DNA of 64,000 nt, from contig NZ_CP023317.1 of assembly GCF_009497655.1 (NCBI RefSeq), forward strand, positions 835,501-899,500. The letters are read 5' to 3'. Both the position numbers and the translations under genes were made by a program. Source of the DNA: Priestia megaterium (lineage in GTDB: Bacteria; Bacillota; Bacilli; Bacillales; Bacillaceae_H). How positions within the stretch are numbered: position 1 is the first letter of the stretch; the number at the start of each line of letters is the position of its first letter. The notes under the pieces are model-generated. The model did no database searches, was not told where the DNA came from, and saw nothing but the letters and a program-made list of their open reading frames with translations. This document shows, piece after piece, positions 18,463-26,882 of the stretch.

Positions 18463-18490
18463 TTGTTTAAATAGATAAAACTGATATAAT
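18463..18490 (+). promoter_or_regulatory. promoter of the siderophore uptake operon
   Basis: TTGTTT at 18463-18468, 16 bases, TATAAT at 18485-18490. A Fur box begins at the last base of the -10 hexamer. Confidence 0.65.
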
Positions 18491-18504
18491 GATAACGATT
18501 ATCA
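18490..18504. promoter_or_regulatory. Fur box upstream of yfiY
   Basis: TGATAACGATTATCA is a 7-1-7 dyad that matches TGATAATNATTATCA at all but one position. It overlaps the expected transcription start, so iron-loaded Fur would repress the operon. Confidence 0.88.
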
Positions 18505-18554
18505 GTTTCAAGAGTCAATTATCTACATAAAGATACAAGCAGGAGGAATGACAT

Positions 18555-19499
18555 TTGAATAAGAAAAAAATAGGACTGCTGGCTTTTATTACAATGCTGG
18601 CAATCGGAATGCTTATCGGCTGCAGCAGTACGAACAAGGAAAATTCAGCCGATGAAAAAAATGAAAAAACAAGAGTGGTTAAACATGAGCTTGGAGAGAC
18701 AAAAGTAAAAGAAAATCCAAAGCGAGTAGTTGTATTAGAGTTAGGTTTTATTGATGCATTGTTAGATGCTGGTATTAAACCTGTAGGAGTAGCTGATGAT
18801 GATAAAGCAGAACAGCTTATTGATAAAGATGTACTAAAAGAAATCAAAGGATACAAATCAGTTGGCACGCGAGCACAGCCTAGCTTGGAGTCGATTAAAC
18901 TGTTGAAGCCAGATTTGATTATCGCTGATTCAGAACGTCATAAAAATGTATATAAAGAATTATCGAAAATTGCGCCAACAATTGAATTAAAAAATTTAAA
19001 TGCTAATTACGATGATTTACTAAATACGGAGTTAAAAGTAGGAGAAGCGGTTGGCAAGAAGGCAAAAGTTGAAAAAGTTGTAGAAGAGCATAAGCAAAAA
19101 ATGAAAGATTTAAAAGCAAAAGCGCCAAAAAATCCGGGCAATGTACTTGTTATCGCTGATGCAAATGGTAATATTAATGCTAGAACTTCAAATTTCTTTA
19201 CAACGGGTGTTCTTGAGCAATTAGGCTTCAAAAATGCATTAACAGATCCTACAAAAGAGTACAGTGTAAAAATGACAATGGAACAGCTCGTAAAAGCAGA
19301 TCCAGACAAACTCATTGTTATGCGAAATGAAAAAGGTCATACGCCTTTAGCAAAACAGCCATTATGGAAAGAGCTAAAAGCGGTTAAAAATAATCAAGTG
19401 TATGAAGTTGATGTATTTAAATGGTCTCTTCGCCGAAGTGTACAAGGTGCAAATGGTATTGCAGATGAAGCAGAAAAGTTATTATTTGAAGGCAAATAA
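18555..19499 (+). CDS. yfiY: siderophore-binding lipoprotein, YfiY-like
   Basis: This 314-residue lipoprotein has a lipobox LIGC with the lipidated cysteine at residue 23 and the two-lobed periplasmic-binding fold of class III iron-siderophore receptors (KENPKRVVVLELGFIDALLDAG, SLESIKLLKPDLIIAD, LRRSVQGANGIADEAEKLLF). With the two FecCD permease genes downstream it matches B. subtilis YfiY-YfiZ-YfhA, which import schizokinen and arthrobactin. P. megaterium is known to make schizokinen. The start is TTG 18555 with AGGAGG 8 bases before it; the nearby ATG at 18548 leads to an immediate stop. It is Fur-regulated. Confidence 0.88.
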   Translation: MNKKKIGLLAFITMLAIGMLIGCSSTNKENSADEKNEKTRVVKHELGETKVKENPKRVVVLELGFIDALLDAGIKPVGVADDDKAEQLIDKDVLKEIKGYKSVGTRAQPSLESIKLLKPDLIIADSERHKNVYKELSKIAPTIELKNLNANYDDLLNTELKVGEAVGKKAKVEKVVEEHKQKMKDLKAKAPKNPGNVLVIADANGNINARTSNFFTTGVLEQLGFKNALTDPTKEYSVKMTMEQLVKADPDKLIVMRNEKGHTPLAKQPLWKELKAVKNNQVYEVDVFKWSLRRSVQGANGIADEAEKLLFEGK

Positions 19500-19510
19500 T
19501 AACGAAGAAA

Positions 19511-19541
19511 AGAACAATCCAGCGGGGTTGTTTTTTTCTTT
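19511..19541 (+). terminator. partial terminator between binding protein and permease genes
   Basis: AACAATCC pairs with GGGTTGTT (one G-T pair) followed by seven T residues. Placed inside the operon, it would give more binding protein than permease. Confidence 0.7.
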
Positions 19542-19578
19542 TTATTGAACTTTCAAATGGAAGGAGGCGCAGTCTACT

Positions 19579-20613
19579 ATGAAAGCTGTTCACGGTTTAT
19601 CCAAAAGAAACAAATCTCCACTTCGCATAATAGCTATTTTTCTTGCTGTTATCATTCTTTTACTGATTTCTATGTTTTTATCTATTTCCATCGGTTCTAT
19701 ACATATTTCTTTTGGGACGATTAAGCAAGCTTTACTAGATTTTGACGGATCAAAAGAACAATCGATTATTCAAACTGTCCGTCTGCCTCGCTTATTGGTC
19801 ACGGCATTTGTTGGTGCTAATTTGGCTGTAGCCGGAGCGTTGATGCAAGCATTAACTAGAAACCCATTAGCTTCTCCTGGTATTTTTGGTATTAATGCCG
19901 GGGCATCAGCGGCAATGGTATTTTTAACGGTTTTAGTGCCAGGTGTAAGCATGATTGGCGGGGTGTTTGGAGCATTTTTAGGAGGCGCCTTTGCTGCTGT
20001 TATTGTCTACGTCATGAGTTCGTTGATTAAAGGAGGAGACAGCGATGTAAAGCTTGCTTTAACGGGTGTCGCTATACAAGGTATGCTTATGTCTCTTACA
20101 CAAACGCTGCTAATTTTTAATGAAAGCAAAACAGAAGGCGTTATGTTCTGGCTCACCGGCTCAGTTATTGGGCGGGACTGGGGACATGTTCACGTGTTGC
20201 TTCCTTTTAGCATTGTAGGTCTGCTTGTTGCGTTTAGTCTGGGAAGAGCGTCTTCTTTGCTATCTTTAGGAGATGATGTAGCTAGAGGACTCGGGCAGCG
20301 AGTCTTTGCCATTAGAGCGTTCACTGCAGTTGTTGTGATTGTATTAGCTGGTGTTTCAGTGGCGATTGCGGGTCCTATTGGATTTGTAGGGCTTGTTGTT
20401 CCTCATATGGTGCGCTATTTAATAGGTGTAGATTACCGAGTTGTTTTGCCAATGAGCGCGCTGCTTGGAGCATCTTTACTGCTATTAGCAGACGTATTGT
20501 CGCGATTTATTACATACCCGTATGAGACCCCTGTAGGTGCAGTGACAGCACTTCTTGGAACACCGTACTTTATTTACTTAGCGAGACGCAAAAAAACAGA
20601 AAGGAAGGCATGA
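19579..20613 (+). CDS. yfiZ: siderophore ABC transporter permease, FecCD family, YfiZ-like
   Basis: This 344-residue permease has nine or ten membrane segments and FecCD landmarks: RLPRLLVTAFVGANLAVAGALMQ, RNPLASPGIFGINAGAS, GDDVARGLGQRV (the ATPase-contact loop) and AGPIGFVGLVVPHMVR. It forms the channel for iron-schizokinen together with the next gene product. A GGAAGGAGG site precedes ATG 19579. No ATPase gene is present; in B. subtilis the shared ATPase YusV is encoded elsewhere, and the same is likely here. Confidence 0.9.
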   Translation: MKAVHGLSKRNKSPLRIIAIFLAVIILLLISMFLSISIGSIHISFGTIKQALLDFDGSKEQSIIQTVRLPRLLVTAFVGANLAVAGALMQALTRNPLASPGIFGINAGASAAMVFLTVLVPGVSMIGGVFGAFLGGAFAAVIVYVMSSLIKGGDSDVKLALTGVAIQGMLMSLTQTLLIFNESKTEGVMFWLTGSVIGRDWGHVHVLLPFSIVGLLVAFSLGRASSLLSLGDDVARGLGQRVFAIRAFTAVVVIVLAGVSVAIAGPIGFVGLVVPHMVRYLIGVDYRVVLPMSALLGASLLLLADVLSRFITYPYETPVGAVTALLGTPYFIYLARRKKTERKA

Positions 20614-20619
20614 GTATAT

Positions 20620-21636
20620 ATGCAGACTGTCAATAAAACAAAAAAGCAGCCATCTCGATTCAAGTCTGTCGGCCTGTTTATCATTCTTTCTGTCTTAATT
20701 ATAGCGCTGAGCGTGATAAGCCTTAGCTTAGGAGACATTAACATACCTCCTTTAGATATTATTACGTCTTTTATTGGCATTGGCGATCCTGACTTGACGT
20801 CTATTTTGGTAGAATTTCGCCTGCCTCGTATTTTGCTGGCTATTTTAACCGGGATCGGCCTAGCTGTGTCCGGAGTCGTCGTACAGTCTATTATGAGAAA
20901 TCCGCTCGCTAGTCCCGATACATTAGGTCTTTCAAGCGGATCAGGGTTAGCTGCTGTTGCAGTCACTATTTTACTGCCTTTAGCAAGTCCGTCTGTTTTA
21001 TCAGTCGCTGCGTTTGCAGGAGGCTCCTTTGTCTTCGTAATCGTCTATTTGCTTGCTTATAAAAAAGGAGTAGAACCTATTCGATTTGCGTTAATAGGTG
21101 TAGCGGTCAGCGCTTTTTGTTCATCCGGTATTCACTTGTTAATTTCAAAAGCAAATCCAAACGTAAACGCAGCACTCATTTGGCTGAGCGGCAGCTTATG
21201 GGGAAGAACATGGGATCAATTGATTGGTTTACTTCCATGGGTCGTTATACTAGTACCGCTGATTTGGCTGTTAGCTGCTCGGTTAGATTTAATTCATTTA
21301 GGCGATGAAGTGGCTAGGGGGCTAGGGGCTAGAGTAGAGTTAATTCGTCTAGTATTACTAGCAAGCGCAGTGGCAATGACGGCTGCTGTTGTATCGGTTG
21401 TTGGCACCATTGGCTTTGTAGGGCTTATTATTCCTCATGTGGCCAAACGGTTAGTGGGACCGAGACATAAACAACTGATTCCTACAGCCGCTTTACTTGG
21501 AGCTTTGTTTGTACTAGCAGCAGATTTGATTGGGAGAGGAATTGCTCCTCCGATTGAAATTCCGGCCGGATTAATCATTGGCATTATCGGCGCTCCGTAT
21601 TTTCTTTATTTACTGTGGAGAGAATCTAAAAAATAA
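20620..21636 (+). CDS. yfhA: siderophore ABC transporter permease, FecCD family, YfhA-like
   Basis: This 338-residue FecCD permease is paralogous to the product of the gene 6 bases upstream: RLPRILLAILTGIGLAVSGVVVQ, RNPLASPDTLGLSSGSGLA, LGDEVARGLGARVE and GTIGFVGLIIPHVAKR. The two permeases probably form a heterodimeric channel. AGGAAGGCATGAGT lies before ATG 20620. Its stop codon is inside the stem of the shared terminator. Confidence 0.9.
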   Translation: MQTVNKTKKQPSRFKSVGLFIILSVLIIALSVISLSLGDINIPPLDIITSFIGIGDPDLTSILVEFRLPRILLAILTGIGLAVSGVVVQSIMRNPLASPDTLGLSSGSGLAAVAVTILLPLASPSVLSVAAFAGGSFVFVIVYLLAYKKGVEPIRFALIGVAVSAFCSSGIHLLISKANPNVNAALIWLSGSLWGRTWDQLIGLLPWVVILVPLIWLLAARLDLIHLGDEVARGLGARVELIRLVLLASAVAMTAAVVSVVGTIGFVGLIIPHVAKRLVGPRHKQLIPTAALLGALFVLAADLIGRGIAPPIEIPAGLIIGIIGAPYFLYLLWRESKK

Positions 21637-21664
21637 GCTCGCGCTTTAGCGCGAGCTTATTTTT
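21629..21664. terminator. bidirectional terminator shared by yfhA and the DUF3231 gene
   Basis: A perfect 17-bp stem (21629-21645 with 21648-21664, core AAGCTCGCGCT) with a 2-base loop spans the yfhA stop and touches the stop of the convergent gene. Confidence 0.92.
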
Positions 21665-22664
21665 ATTCCAAGTGAATTTTGGGAAATGGAATATGCGGAG
21701 GCTCTTCTAGCCATCCTTGTTCAATACTTATTCTTGATACTTCTTTGGCATACTCCAAAATTTCAGTCGTGAAGTTTGTATAGTTTAAAGCGAGATCTAA
21801 ACGGGGGCTTGTTGACATCGCAAGCCCGTAGCCACGTACATTTTCAGTAATCATCGCAGCTAGGTGAAACATCATGAGTTTTTCTGAAAATGGAGGAACA
21901 GAAGACTTTTCTACTCCGTAATCCCACTTCATTGTGACCGGTATGTTTTCTACCATTAGCGGTTGTGACAGGGATTCAATATGCTGCTGCACAAGCTCTC
22001 TACCCTTTAATAAAAAAGCCTGAATGTCCTGAGAAGGAGCTGTTTGAGCAAACCCTAAAATTAAATCCTTTGCAATTAAGTTCGTCTGTATGCTTGACAC
22101 GATATGAGAAATTTCAATGACGGTTAACGGCCGCTTTTCATCAAAATAGCTTCCTAAGAAGAGTTCTTTATCGTTCATATCAGACGCATCTGCAATAGGA
22201 ATGGGAGGCAGTTCTATAAAAATTTGTTTTTCTAACAACAAATCTGTAATCGTTTGGTTAAGCTTTTCTGCTTTTAACAGCAAGCTGCGAAAAAAAGATC
22301 GTACATCATTTCTTGCGGCAACATCGACGCCCGTAGTTGCTGACAGCAGAAGGACATTTGAAATATGCTTTAAATAAAGCAAATAAAAAGAATCCGAAAA
22401 TAATTTTGGAGCTTCAGCGTCAAGGTCTTCTTCTCCGAAACCAAGCGGGATTGGCATATTTTCTTTTAAAAAGATAGCAGTGAGCGCATCACTGTTTTTT
22501 GTTGTGATATGCAGTGTACCTTGAATCGCTTTTTGAATCTCTAAATCGTCTACATGACAAAGAAATTGTTTGAGCATACAAGAAATCGCTTTATCGTTCA
22601 TATATTGCTTCCAAATAACAGCCATCTCAGCGGCTGATAGTGGAGAAAATAATTGATTATTCAT
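21663..22664 (-). CDS. DUF3231-family protein
   Basis: This 333-residue protein shows the two-repeat layout of the Bacillus DUF3231 family: each half (about 1-165 and 170-333) begins with a PLSAAEMAVIW- or PLTVIEISHIV-type helix and contains IPLGF- or IPVTMKWD-type and CMLKQFL- or DLILGF-type segments, suggesting two four-helix bundles. The family is common in spore formers and has no settled function. It has no signal peptide and no obvious metal-ligand pattern. A GAGGAG site precedes ATG 22664. It stands alone in its operon. Confidence 0.72.
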   Translation of the reverse strand: MNNQLFSPLSAAEMAVIWKQYMNDKAISCMLKQFLCHVDDLEIQKAIQGTLHITTKNSDALTAIFLKENMPIPLGFGEEDLDAEAPKLFSDSFYLLYLKHISNVLLLSATTGVDVAARNDVRSFFRSLLLKAEKLNQTITDLLLEKQIFIELPPIPIADASDMNDKELFLGSYFDEKRPLTVIEISHIVSSIQTNLIAKDLILGFAQTAPSQDIQAFLLKGRELVQQHIESLSQPLMVENIPVTMKWDYGVEKSSVPPFSEKLMMFHLAAMITENVRGYGLAMSTSPRLDLALNYTNFTTEILEYAKEVSRISIEQGWLEEPPHIPFPKIHLE

Positions 22665-22911
22665 AATAAACTCCTCATGCTAAGTAATTAACAAGTTTCT
22701 AAAAGGTTACCAACTAGTATAAGTCAAAGGAAGTAAGATAAACACTATAGAAAGTAAAAAAGGTATCAACATTTTACTATAAGAGTAAACGTCATGCATA
22801 ATTTAAAGGTTCTTTTAGCAAAAGAAGGGCGCAGCCGCTTCTTTCTTGCAAAGCAGAAATAAAACCGAAATAATAAATGAAGAAAGTTAGGCAAGAAAGG
22901 AGTTTCATTAT

Positions 22912-23730
22912 ATGCCAGAAGGTCCAGAAATTAGACGAGCAGCCGACGAAGTGGAAAAAGCGATTATCGGTCTTCCTGTTCGCGAGATATGGTTTGCTTT
23001 TCCATCTTTGCAACATTATGAAGAAGTATTAACAGGAGCTCGTATTGAGAGAGTAGATACAAAAGGAAAAGCTATGCTTATTCGTTTTGACAACGGCTAT
23101 ACCATTTACTCACATAATCAGCTTTATGGAAAATGGTATGTTCGTTCATCTTACAATTATCCATCTACAAACAGACAGCTGCGCCTTGCAATTCATAATG
23201 AAAAAAAATCAGCGCTGCTTTATAGCGCTTCTGATATTGAAGTATTGCGTGATGAAGAAGTTCCAGCTCATCCTTTTGTATCAAGGGTTGGTCCTGATAT
23301 CTTAAGTGAAGAAGTAACGGCAGGTGAGCTTTTAGACCGTTTTTATTCTAAACCATTTTATCGTAGAAAGTGGGCATCGCTGCTGCTAGACCAAAGCTTT
23401 ATAGCTGGGATTGGCAATTACTTGCGCAGTGAAATCCTATTTGTAGCGGGAATTAACCCTGCAGCTCGTCCCATAGACTGCACGGAAGAACAGCTTAAAA
23501 AGGCAGCTGAAGCAACCATTTCTCTTGTAAAACAGTCCTATAAAACAGGTGGCATTACAAATGATGTAAAGCTTGCTGAATCGTTAAAAAAGAAAGGGCA
23601 AAAGCGCTCTGCATACCGCCACTGGGTTTTTAACCGTGAAGGAGAAGCTTGTCGAATTGACGGCACGCCTATTCTAAAAGTCCAAGCTGCTTCTAGAAGG
23701 CTTTATTACTGTCCTACTTGTCAGAAATAG
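22912..23730 (+). CDS. nei: endonuclease VIII-type DNA glycosylase (Nei) with altered zinc finger
   Basis: This 272-residue base-excision repair enzyme follows E. coli Nei closely: MPEGPEIRRA with catalytic Pro2 and Glu3, KGKAML with Lys53, YSHNQLYGKW, LLYSASDIE, the helix-two-turn-helix LLDQSFIAGIGNYLRSEIL and a C-terminal finger. Nei removes oxidised pyrimidines and cleaves abasic sites. The finger is odd: E. coli CERCG is CRIDG here, so the second of four cysteines is aspartate, while CPTC at the end is intact. Bacilli usually carry MutM rather than Nei. An AAAGGAG site precedes ATG 22912. Confidence 0.9.
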   Translation: MPEGPEIRRAADEVEKAIIGLPVREIWFAFPSLQHYEEVLTGARIERVDTKGKAMLIRFDNGYTIYSHNQLYGKWYVRSSYNYPSTNRQLRLAIHNEKKSALLYSASDIEVLRDEEVPAHPFVSRVGPDILSEEVTAGELLDRFYSKPFYRRKWASLLLDQSFIAGIGNYLRSEILFVAGINPAARPIDCTEEQLKKAAEATISLVKQSYKTGGITNDVKLAESLKKKGQKRSAYRHWVFNREGEACRIDGTPILKVQAASRRLYYCPTCQK

Positions 23731-23759
23731 CAGGATATATTTATTCTGCTATTTTTTTT
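23725..23759 (+). terminator. terminator after nei
   Basis: AAATAGCAG pairs with CTGCTATTT (9 bp, 12-base loop), followed by more T residues; the nei stop codon is inside the left arm. Confidence 0.8.
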
Positions 23760-23769
23760 GATGTGAAAA

Positions 23770-23787
23770 TGAATGACTGTTCATTTT
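23770..23787. promoter_or_regulatory. FadR-like dyad upstream of the MaoC-type gene
   Basis: TGAATGA-CTGT-TCATTTT resembles the B. subtilis FadR site (TGAATGA-N4-TCATTCA) with the 4-base centre and two mismatches. It has a different spacing from the 3-base-centre operators of the polyamine genes. Confidence 0.5.
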
Positions 23788-23835
23788 TGTGATATAGTTA
23801 AAAAGTAAAGTCATAATCTTAAGGGGAGGGATAAG

Positions 23836-24213
23836 ATGGAATGTAAAGCTGGAGATACATTTACGTGGCAAAGAACGTTTCAAGAGGAAGAAATCATGCA
23901 GTTTGCGGAGATGACTGGAGACCGGGGCAAACATCATATAGAACGTGACGAAAAAGGGCGGCTAATGGTACATGGGCTTATGACTGCTAGTATTGGGACA
24001 AAGATAGGGGGAGACTTAAACTACATTGCAAGAGAAATGGTGAGCGAATTTCTTCGTCCAGTTTTTGCAGGAGATACAGTTACCTGTGAATGCATATTAA
24101 CTGAAGTAGAAAAAGCAGATGGTTTTCAAAAAGTGAAAATCAAATCAGTGTATCGAAATCAACAAGGTAAAGAAGTACTGATAGGGACAAGTAATGGAAT
24201 TATAAGAGATTGA
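23836..24213 (+). CDS. MaoC-type hotdog-fold dehydratase/hydratase
   Basis: This 125-residue single hotdog domain of the MaoC/(R)-hydratase family has RTFQEEEIMQFAEMTGDRGKHHIE, which carries the usual Asp and His active-site positions, followed by LMVHGLMTASIG and FLRPVFAGDTVTCE. Relatives hydrate enoyl-CoA or dehydrate 3-hydroxyacyl groups in fatty acid or PHA metabolism. The usual D-x-N-x-x-H is altered here (TGDRGKHH), so activity may differ. A GGGGAGGG site precedes ATG 23836. The FadR-like dyad upstream supports a lipid role, which remains inference. Confidence 0.75.
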   Translation: MECKAGDTFTWQRTFQEEEIMQFAEMTGDRGKHHIERDEKGRLMVHGLMTASIGTKIGGDLNYIAREMVSEFLRPVFAGDTVTCECILTEVEKADGFQKVKIKSVYRNQQGKEVLIGTSNGIIRD

Positions 24214-24215
24214 AA

Positions 24216-24229
24216 TAAAAGCGCTAACA
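24216..24229. promoter_or_regulatory. possible cre site
   Basis: TAAAAGCGCTAACA differs from TGAAAGCGCTAACA at one position. It lies just after the MaoC-type gene and before a terminator, an unusual place for CcpA control, so confidence is low. Confidence 0.3.
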
Positions 24230-24252
24230 AAAAATAAGTTTTGAAGGTTGTT

Positions 24253-24284
24253 AAAAAAGTCACGGATTCGTGACTTTTTTATTG
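24253..24284 (+). terminator. terminator after the MaoC-type gene
   Basis: AAAAAAGTCACG pairs perfectly with CGTGACTTTTTT around GATT. Confidence 0.88.
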
Positions 24285-24428
24285 TTCAATTTCCTTCTTT
24301 TGTTGGTTACCATTTAAATGTAAATATGGTAATTTAGTAAAGTTGAGTTTCGCAAATGGTAAAAATGTGTATTTACTAAGTACATAGATTCTTATTTTTG
24401 GAAAAATATTTAAAAAGGAGTTTCTTAG

Positions 24429-25808
24429 ATGAAAAAAATAATGAATACCGGCTTAGCACTATCACTCGCTCTATTGCTTTCGGCATGTGGGATGCCGTCT
24501 TCAGAGGAATTAACGGGTGACGTGAAAGAAGCACAAGAAAAGGTGAAAAATGTTCAAGTGAAAGTCAATGGGAAAGAAGAAGGATCGTCTGATTACAAAG
24601 TCAACGGAGTACAAGAGTTTGATTTTAAAAGTAAAGCAGGTTACATTAACACAAAAATGAACGGCGAAGAATTGAAGATGTATCATGACGGTGATGAAAC
24701 GTTAGCTGTGGCTGGAGAAGAAAGCACAAAAGTACAGGGAGAAGAAAAAAAGTACGTTAAGGCTTTAATTAATAACGCTAGGGAGCTTCAACAAAATCCA
24801 ATACGCTACTACCAAAAATATGATAAAAATCTTCCAAATGAATTTGACGTCACCGAAAAAGGCAAAGAGTATGTATTAACATTTAACGGAGACAAAGACA
24901 AAAAGCAAAAAATTGTAGCAGGTGATGCTAAAGCTTATTATAAAATAACAAATCAAGGCAGCGATACTGCTGTAGACCTTGACCAAATTAAAGGAAAAGA
25001 TTTTTCGCTTATTGTGACAATTGATAAAGAAACGAAGCAAATAAAGAAAGTAGTAAAAAATCAGTCGTATTCAGTTAAAGTAGACGGAAAAACAGAAAAC
25101 TCAAAGTCTAAGCAAACGTATACGTATACATATAACCAATTAGACAATGTAACAAAACCAAAAGTGGAAGCAAAAGCCGCTGCTGCTTCTAATGGTAGCA
25201 GCACGGAAACGCCAAGTAAAGAAAAGCAGGCTGCCTATGCCAAGGAAGCGGGACAATACGTGGATGCTTTAATTCAAGCAACTGTTTATCAAAATACAGA
25301 TCAATTTGTTGCCAAACATCCGAATCAGCAAGATAAGAAACAGGTAAAAGAAAAAGGGGAGTTCCAAAAGAGTTCGTTTGTAGAGTTTTTTGAAACGAAT
25401 TTTAAAGGGGCTTTATCATCATTGAGCTCAAATATAACCGATGAGCAGTTAAACGAAGTAAGCAGCGCTTTTCTAAAAGCTCTTTCATCTACAAAATATA
25501 ACATTAAAGATGCAGCGTATAGTGCTGAAGATGATGCGTATGTCGTACAAGTCGAAATTCAAGGATTTAACGATGCAAGTGTATTAGCGGAAGTCATGAC
25601 ACCACTTGCAGAAAAATATCAGGCGGGTGAGCTGAGTAACGAGCAGTTAGTAAACGAACTTATTGACGGAGTAGCAAAACGCTATCGTGAGCCAGTTGAA
25701 TTACTTCCGGCAAAAACAGTCCCTGTACACGTCGTAAGAAATGGTGAAAAAGATTACGAAGTTTTAATGCAAGATGAGTATCTGTTAACATTTGCTCAAC
25801 AATCATAA
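24429..25808 (+). CDS. two-domain lipoprotein of DUF6612/DUF5105 type
   Basis: This 459-residue surface lipoprotein has LLLSAC with the lipidated cysteine at residue 20. Residues about 30-240 look like the LolA/LppX-type beta fold of DUF6612 lipoproteins (VQVKVNGKEEG, GYINTKMNGEELKMYHDGDE, DLDQIKGKDFSLIVTIDKET). A Lys/Glu/Ala-rich linker (about 245-270) leads to a helical domain resembling DUF5105 (FVEFFETNFKGALSSL, YVVQVEIQGFND). The role is unknown; such proteins are stress or envelope components in bacilli. AAAAGGAG precedes ATG 24429. Family names are from memory of pattern and are moderately sure. Confidence 0.65.
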   Translation: MKKIMNTGLALSLALLLSACGMPSSEELTGDVKEAQEKVKNVQVKVNGKEEGSSDYKVNGVQEFDFKSKAGYINTKMNGEELKMYHDGDETLAVAGEESTKVQGEEKKYVKALINNARELQQNPIRYYQKYDKNLPNEFDVTEKGKEYVLTFNGDKDKKQKIVAGDAKAYYKITNQGSDTAVDLDQIKGKDFSLIVTIDKETKQIKKVVKNQSYSVKVDGKTENSKSKQTYTYTYNQLDNVTKPKVEAKAAAASNGSSTETPSKEKQAAYAKEAGQYVDALIQATVYQNTDQFVAKHPNQQDKKQVKEKGEFQKSSFVEFFETNFKGALSSLSSNITDEQLNEVSSAFLKALSSTKYNIKDAAYSAEDDAYVVQVEIQGFNDASVLAEVMTPLAEKYQAGELSNEQLVNELIDGVAKRYREPVELLPAKTVPVHVVRNGEKDYEVLMQDEYLLTFAQQS

Positions 25809-25816
25809 ATAGACAT

Positions 25817-25854
25817 AAAAAAGGATTTCAGCTATATGCCTGAAATCTTTTTTT
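25817..25854 (+). terminator. terminator after the lipoprotein gene
   Basis: AAGGATTTCAG pairs with CTGAAATCTTT with one G-T pair, followed by a T run. Confidence 0.85.
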
Positions 25855-25861
25855 ATGTTGT

Positions 25862-25913
25862 TTTAAAATATAATTTTAAAAAATAAAATAAATAATTGAA
25901 ATTATATTTTAAA
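25862..25913. promoter_or_regulatory. paired inverted-repeat operator upstream of murQ (candidate MurR site)
   Basis: TTTAAAATATAATTT at 25862-25876 is perfectly repeated in inverted form at 25899-25913, with 22 bases between. It lies 52-103 bases before ATG 25965. RpiR-family regulators such as MurR bind paired dyads, so MurR is the obvious candidate; the AT-richness weakens the call. Confidence 0.5.
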
Positions 25914-25964
25914 CGAATTATAATAACCATAACTTCACTACATGATGAAAAAGGAGCCGAAAAG

Positions 25965-26870
25965 ATGAATGAACAGCTTACGTTATTAACAACAGAGTCT
26001 CAAAACGAGCAGACCATGAAGATAGATACGGCTAGTACAAAAGAAATTTTAAACGTAATGAATAAAGAAGATCAAAAAGTGGCGCTGGCTGTGCAAGAGG
26101 TACTTCCAGACGTAGAGGTAGCAGTTGAGTTTGTAAGCGAATCGTTTCAAAAGGAAGGGCGGCTTATTTATGTCGGAGCAGGAACAAGCGGACGGCTGGG
26201 AGTATTGGATGCTGTTGAATGCCCGCCTACTTTCAGTACCAATCCCAATCAGGTACAGGGACTGATGGCTGGAGGAGAAAAAGCATTTGTGAAAGCAGTT
26301 GAAGGTGCAGAAGATAAAGAAGAATTGGGAGCAGCAGATTTACAAAAAATACATTTAAATGAACGAGACACAGTCATTGGAATTGCTGCAAGCGGACGTA
26401 CGCCTTATGTGATTGGTGCATTGAAATGTGCAAAATCTGTAAAAGCTAAAACAGTGGCGCTGTCTTGCAATGGTAATTCACTTATTGGAAAAGAAGCAGA
26501 TCATAGCATCGAGGTAGTAGTAGGTCCAGAAGTGCTAACAGGTTCCACAAGGTTAAAAGCAGCAAGCGCTCATAAAATGATTCTCAACATGATTTCTACC
26601 GCGGCCATGATTAAAGTAGGAAAAGCATATGAAAATTTAATGATAGATGTTCATGTGAGTAATGAAAAGCTTAAGGAACGAGCGATAGGTATTATTTGTA
26701 AAATTACAGGTGTTTCTTACGAGCGAGCAAGTCAAACGCTTGAAGAAGCAAATAATGAGGTAAAAACAGCAGTGGTTATGATCAAAACAAATGAAAATTA
26801 CGACACCGCAAAGATGTTACTGAATAATGCGGGGGGGTATGTGAGAAAAGCGATTGAACATTACGTATAA
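25965..26870 (+). CDS. murQ: N-acetylmuramic acid 6-phosphate etherase, MurQ
   Basis: This 301-residue SIS-domain lyase cleaves the lactyl ether of MurNAc-6-phosphate to GlcNAc-6-phosphate and lactate. MurQ landmarks are [46 protein letters not shown] and [20 protein letters not shown]; the last two frame the sugar-phosphate site and the catalytic region. I chose ATG 25965 because AAGGAG is 9 bases before it; the frame extends upstream to 25896 but that part lies in the operator. It is the first gene of a cell-wall recovery operon with murR, murP and mupG. Confidence 0.95.
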   Translation: MNEQLTLLTTESQNEQTMKIDTASTKEILNVMNKEDQKVALAVQEVLPDVEVAVEFVSESFQKEGRLIYVGAGTSGRLGVLDAVECPPTFSTNPNQVQGLMAGGEKAFVKAVEGAEDKEELGAADLQKIHLNERDTVIGIAASGRTPYVIGALKCAKSVKAKTVALSCNGNSLIGKEADHSIEVVVGPEVLTGSTRLKAASAHKMILNMISTAAMIKVGKAYENLMIDVHVSNEKLKERAIGIICKITGVSYERASQTLEEANNEVKTAVVMIKTNENYDTAKMLLNNAGGYVRKAIEHYV

Positions 26871-26882
26871 AGGAGAGAAACG

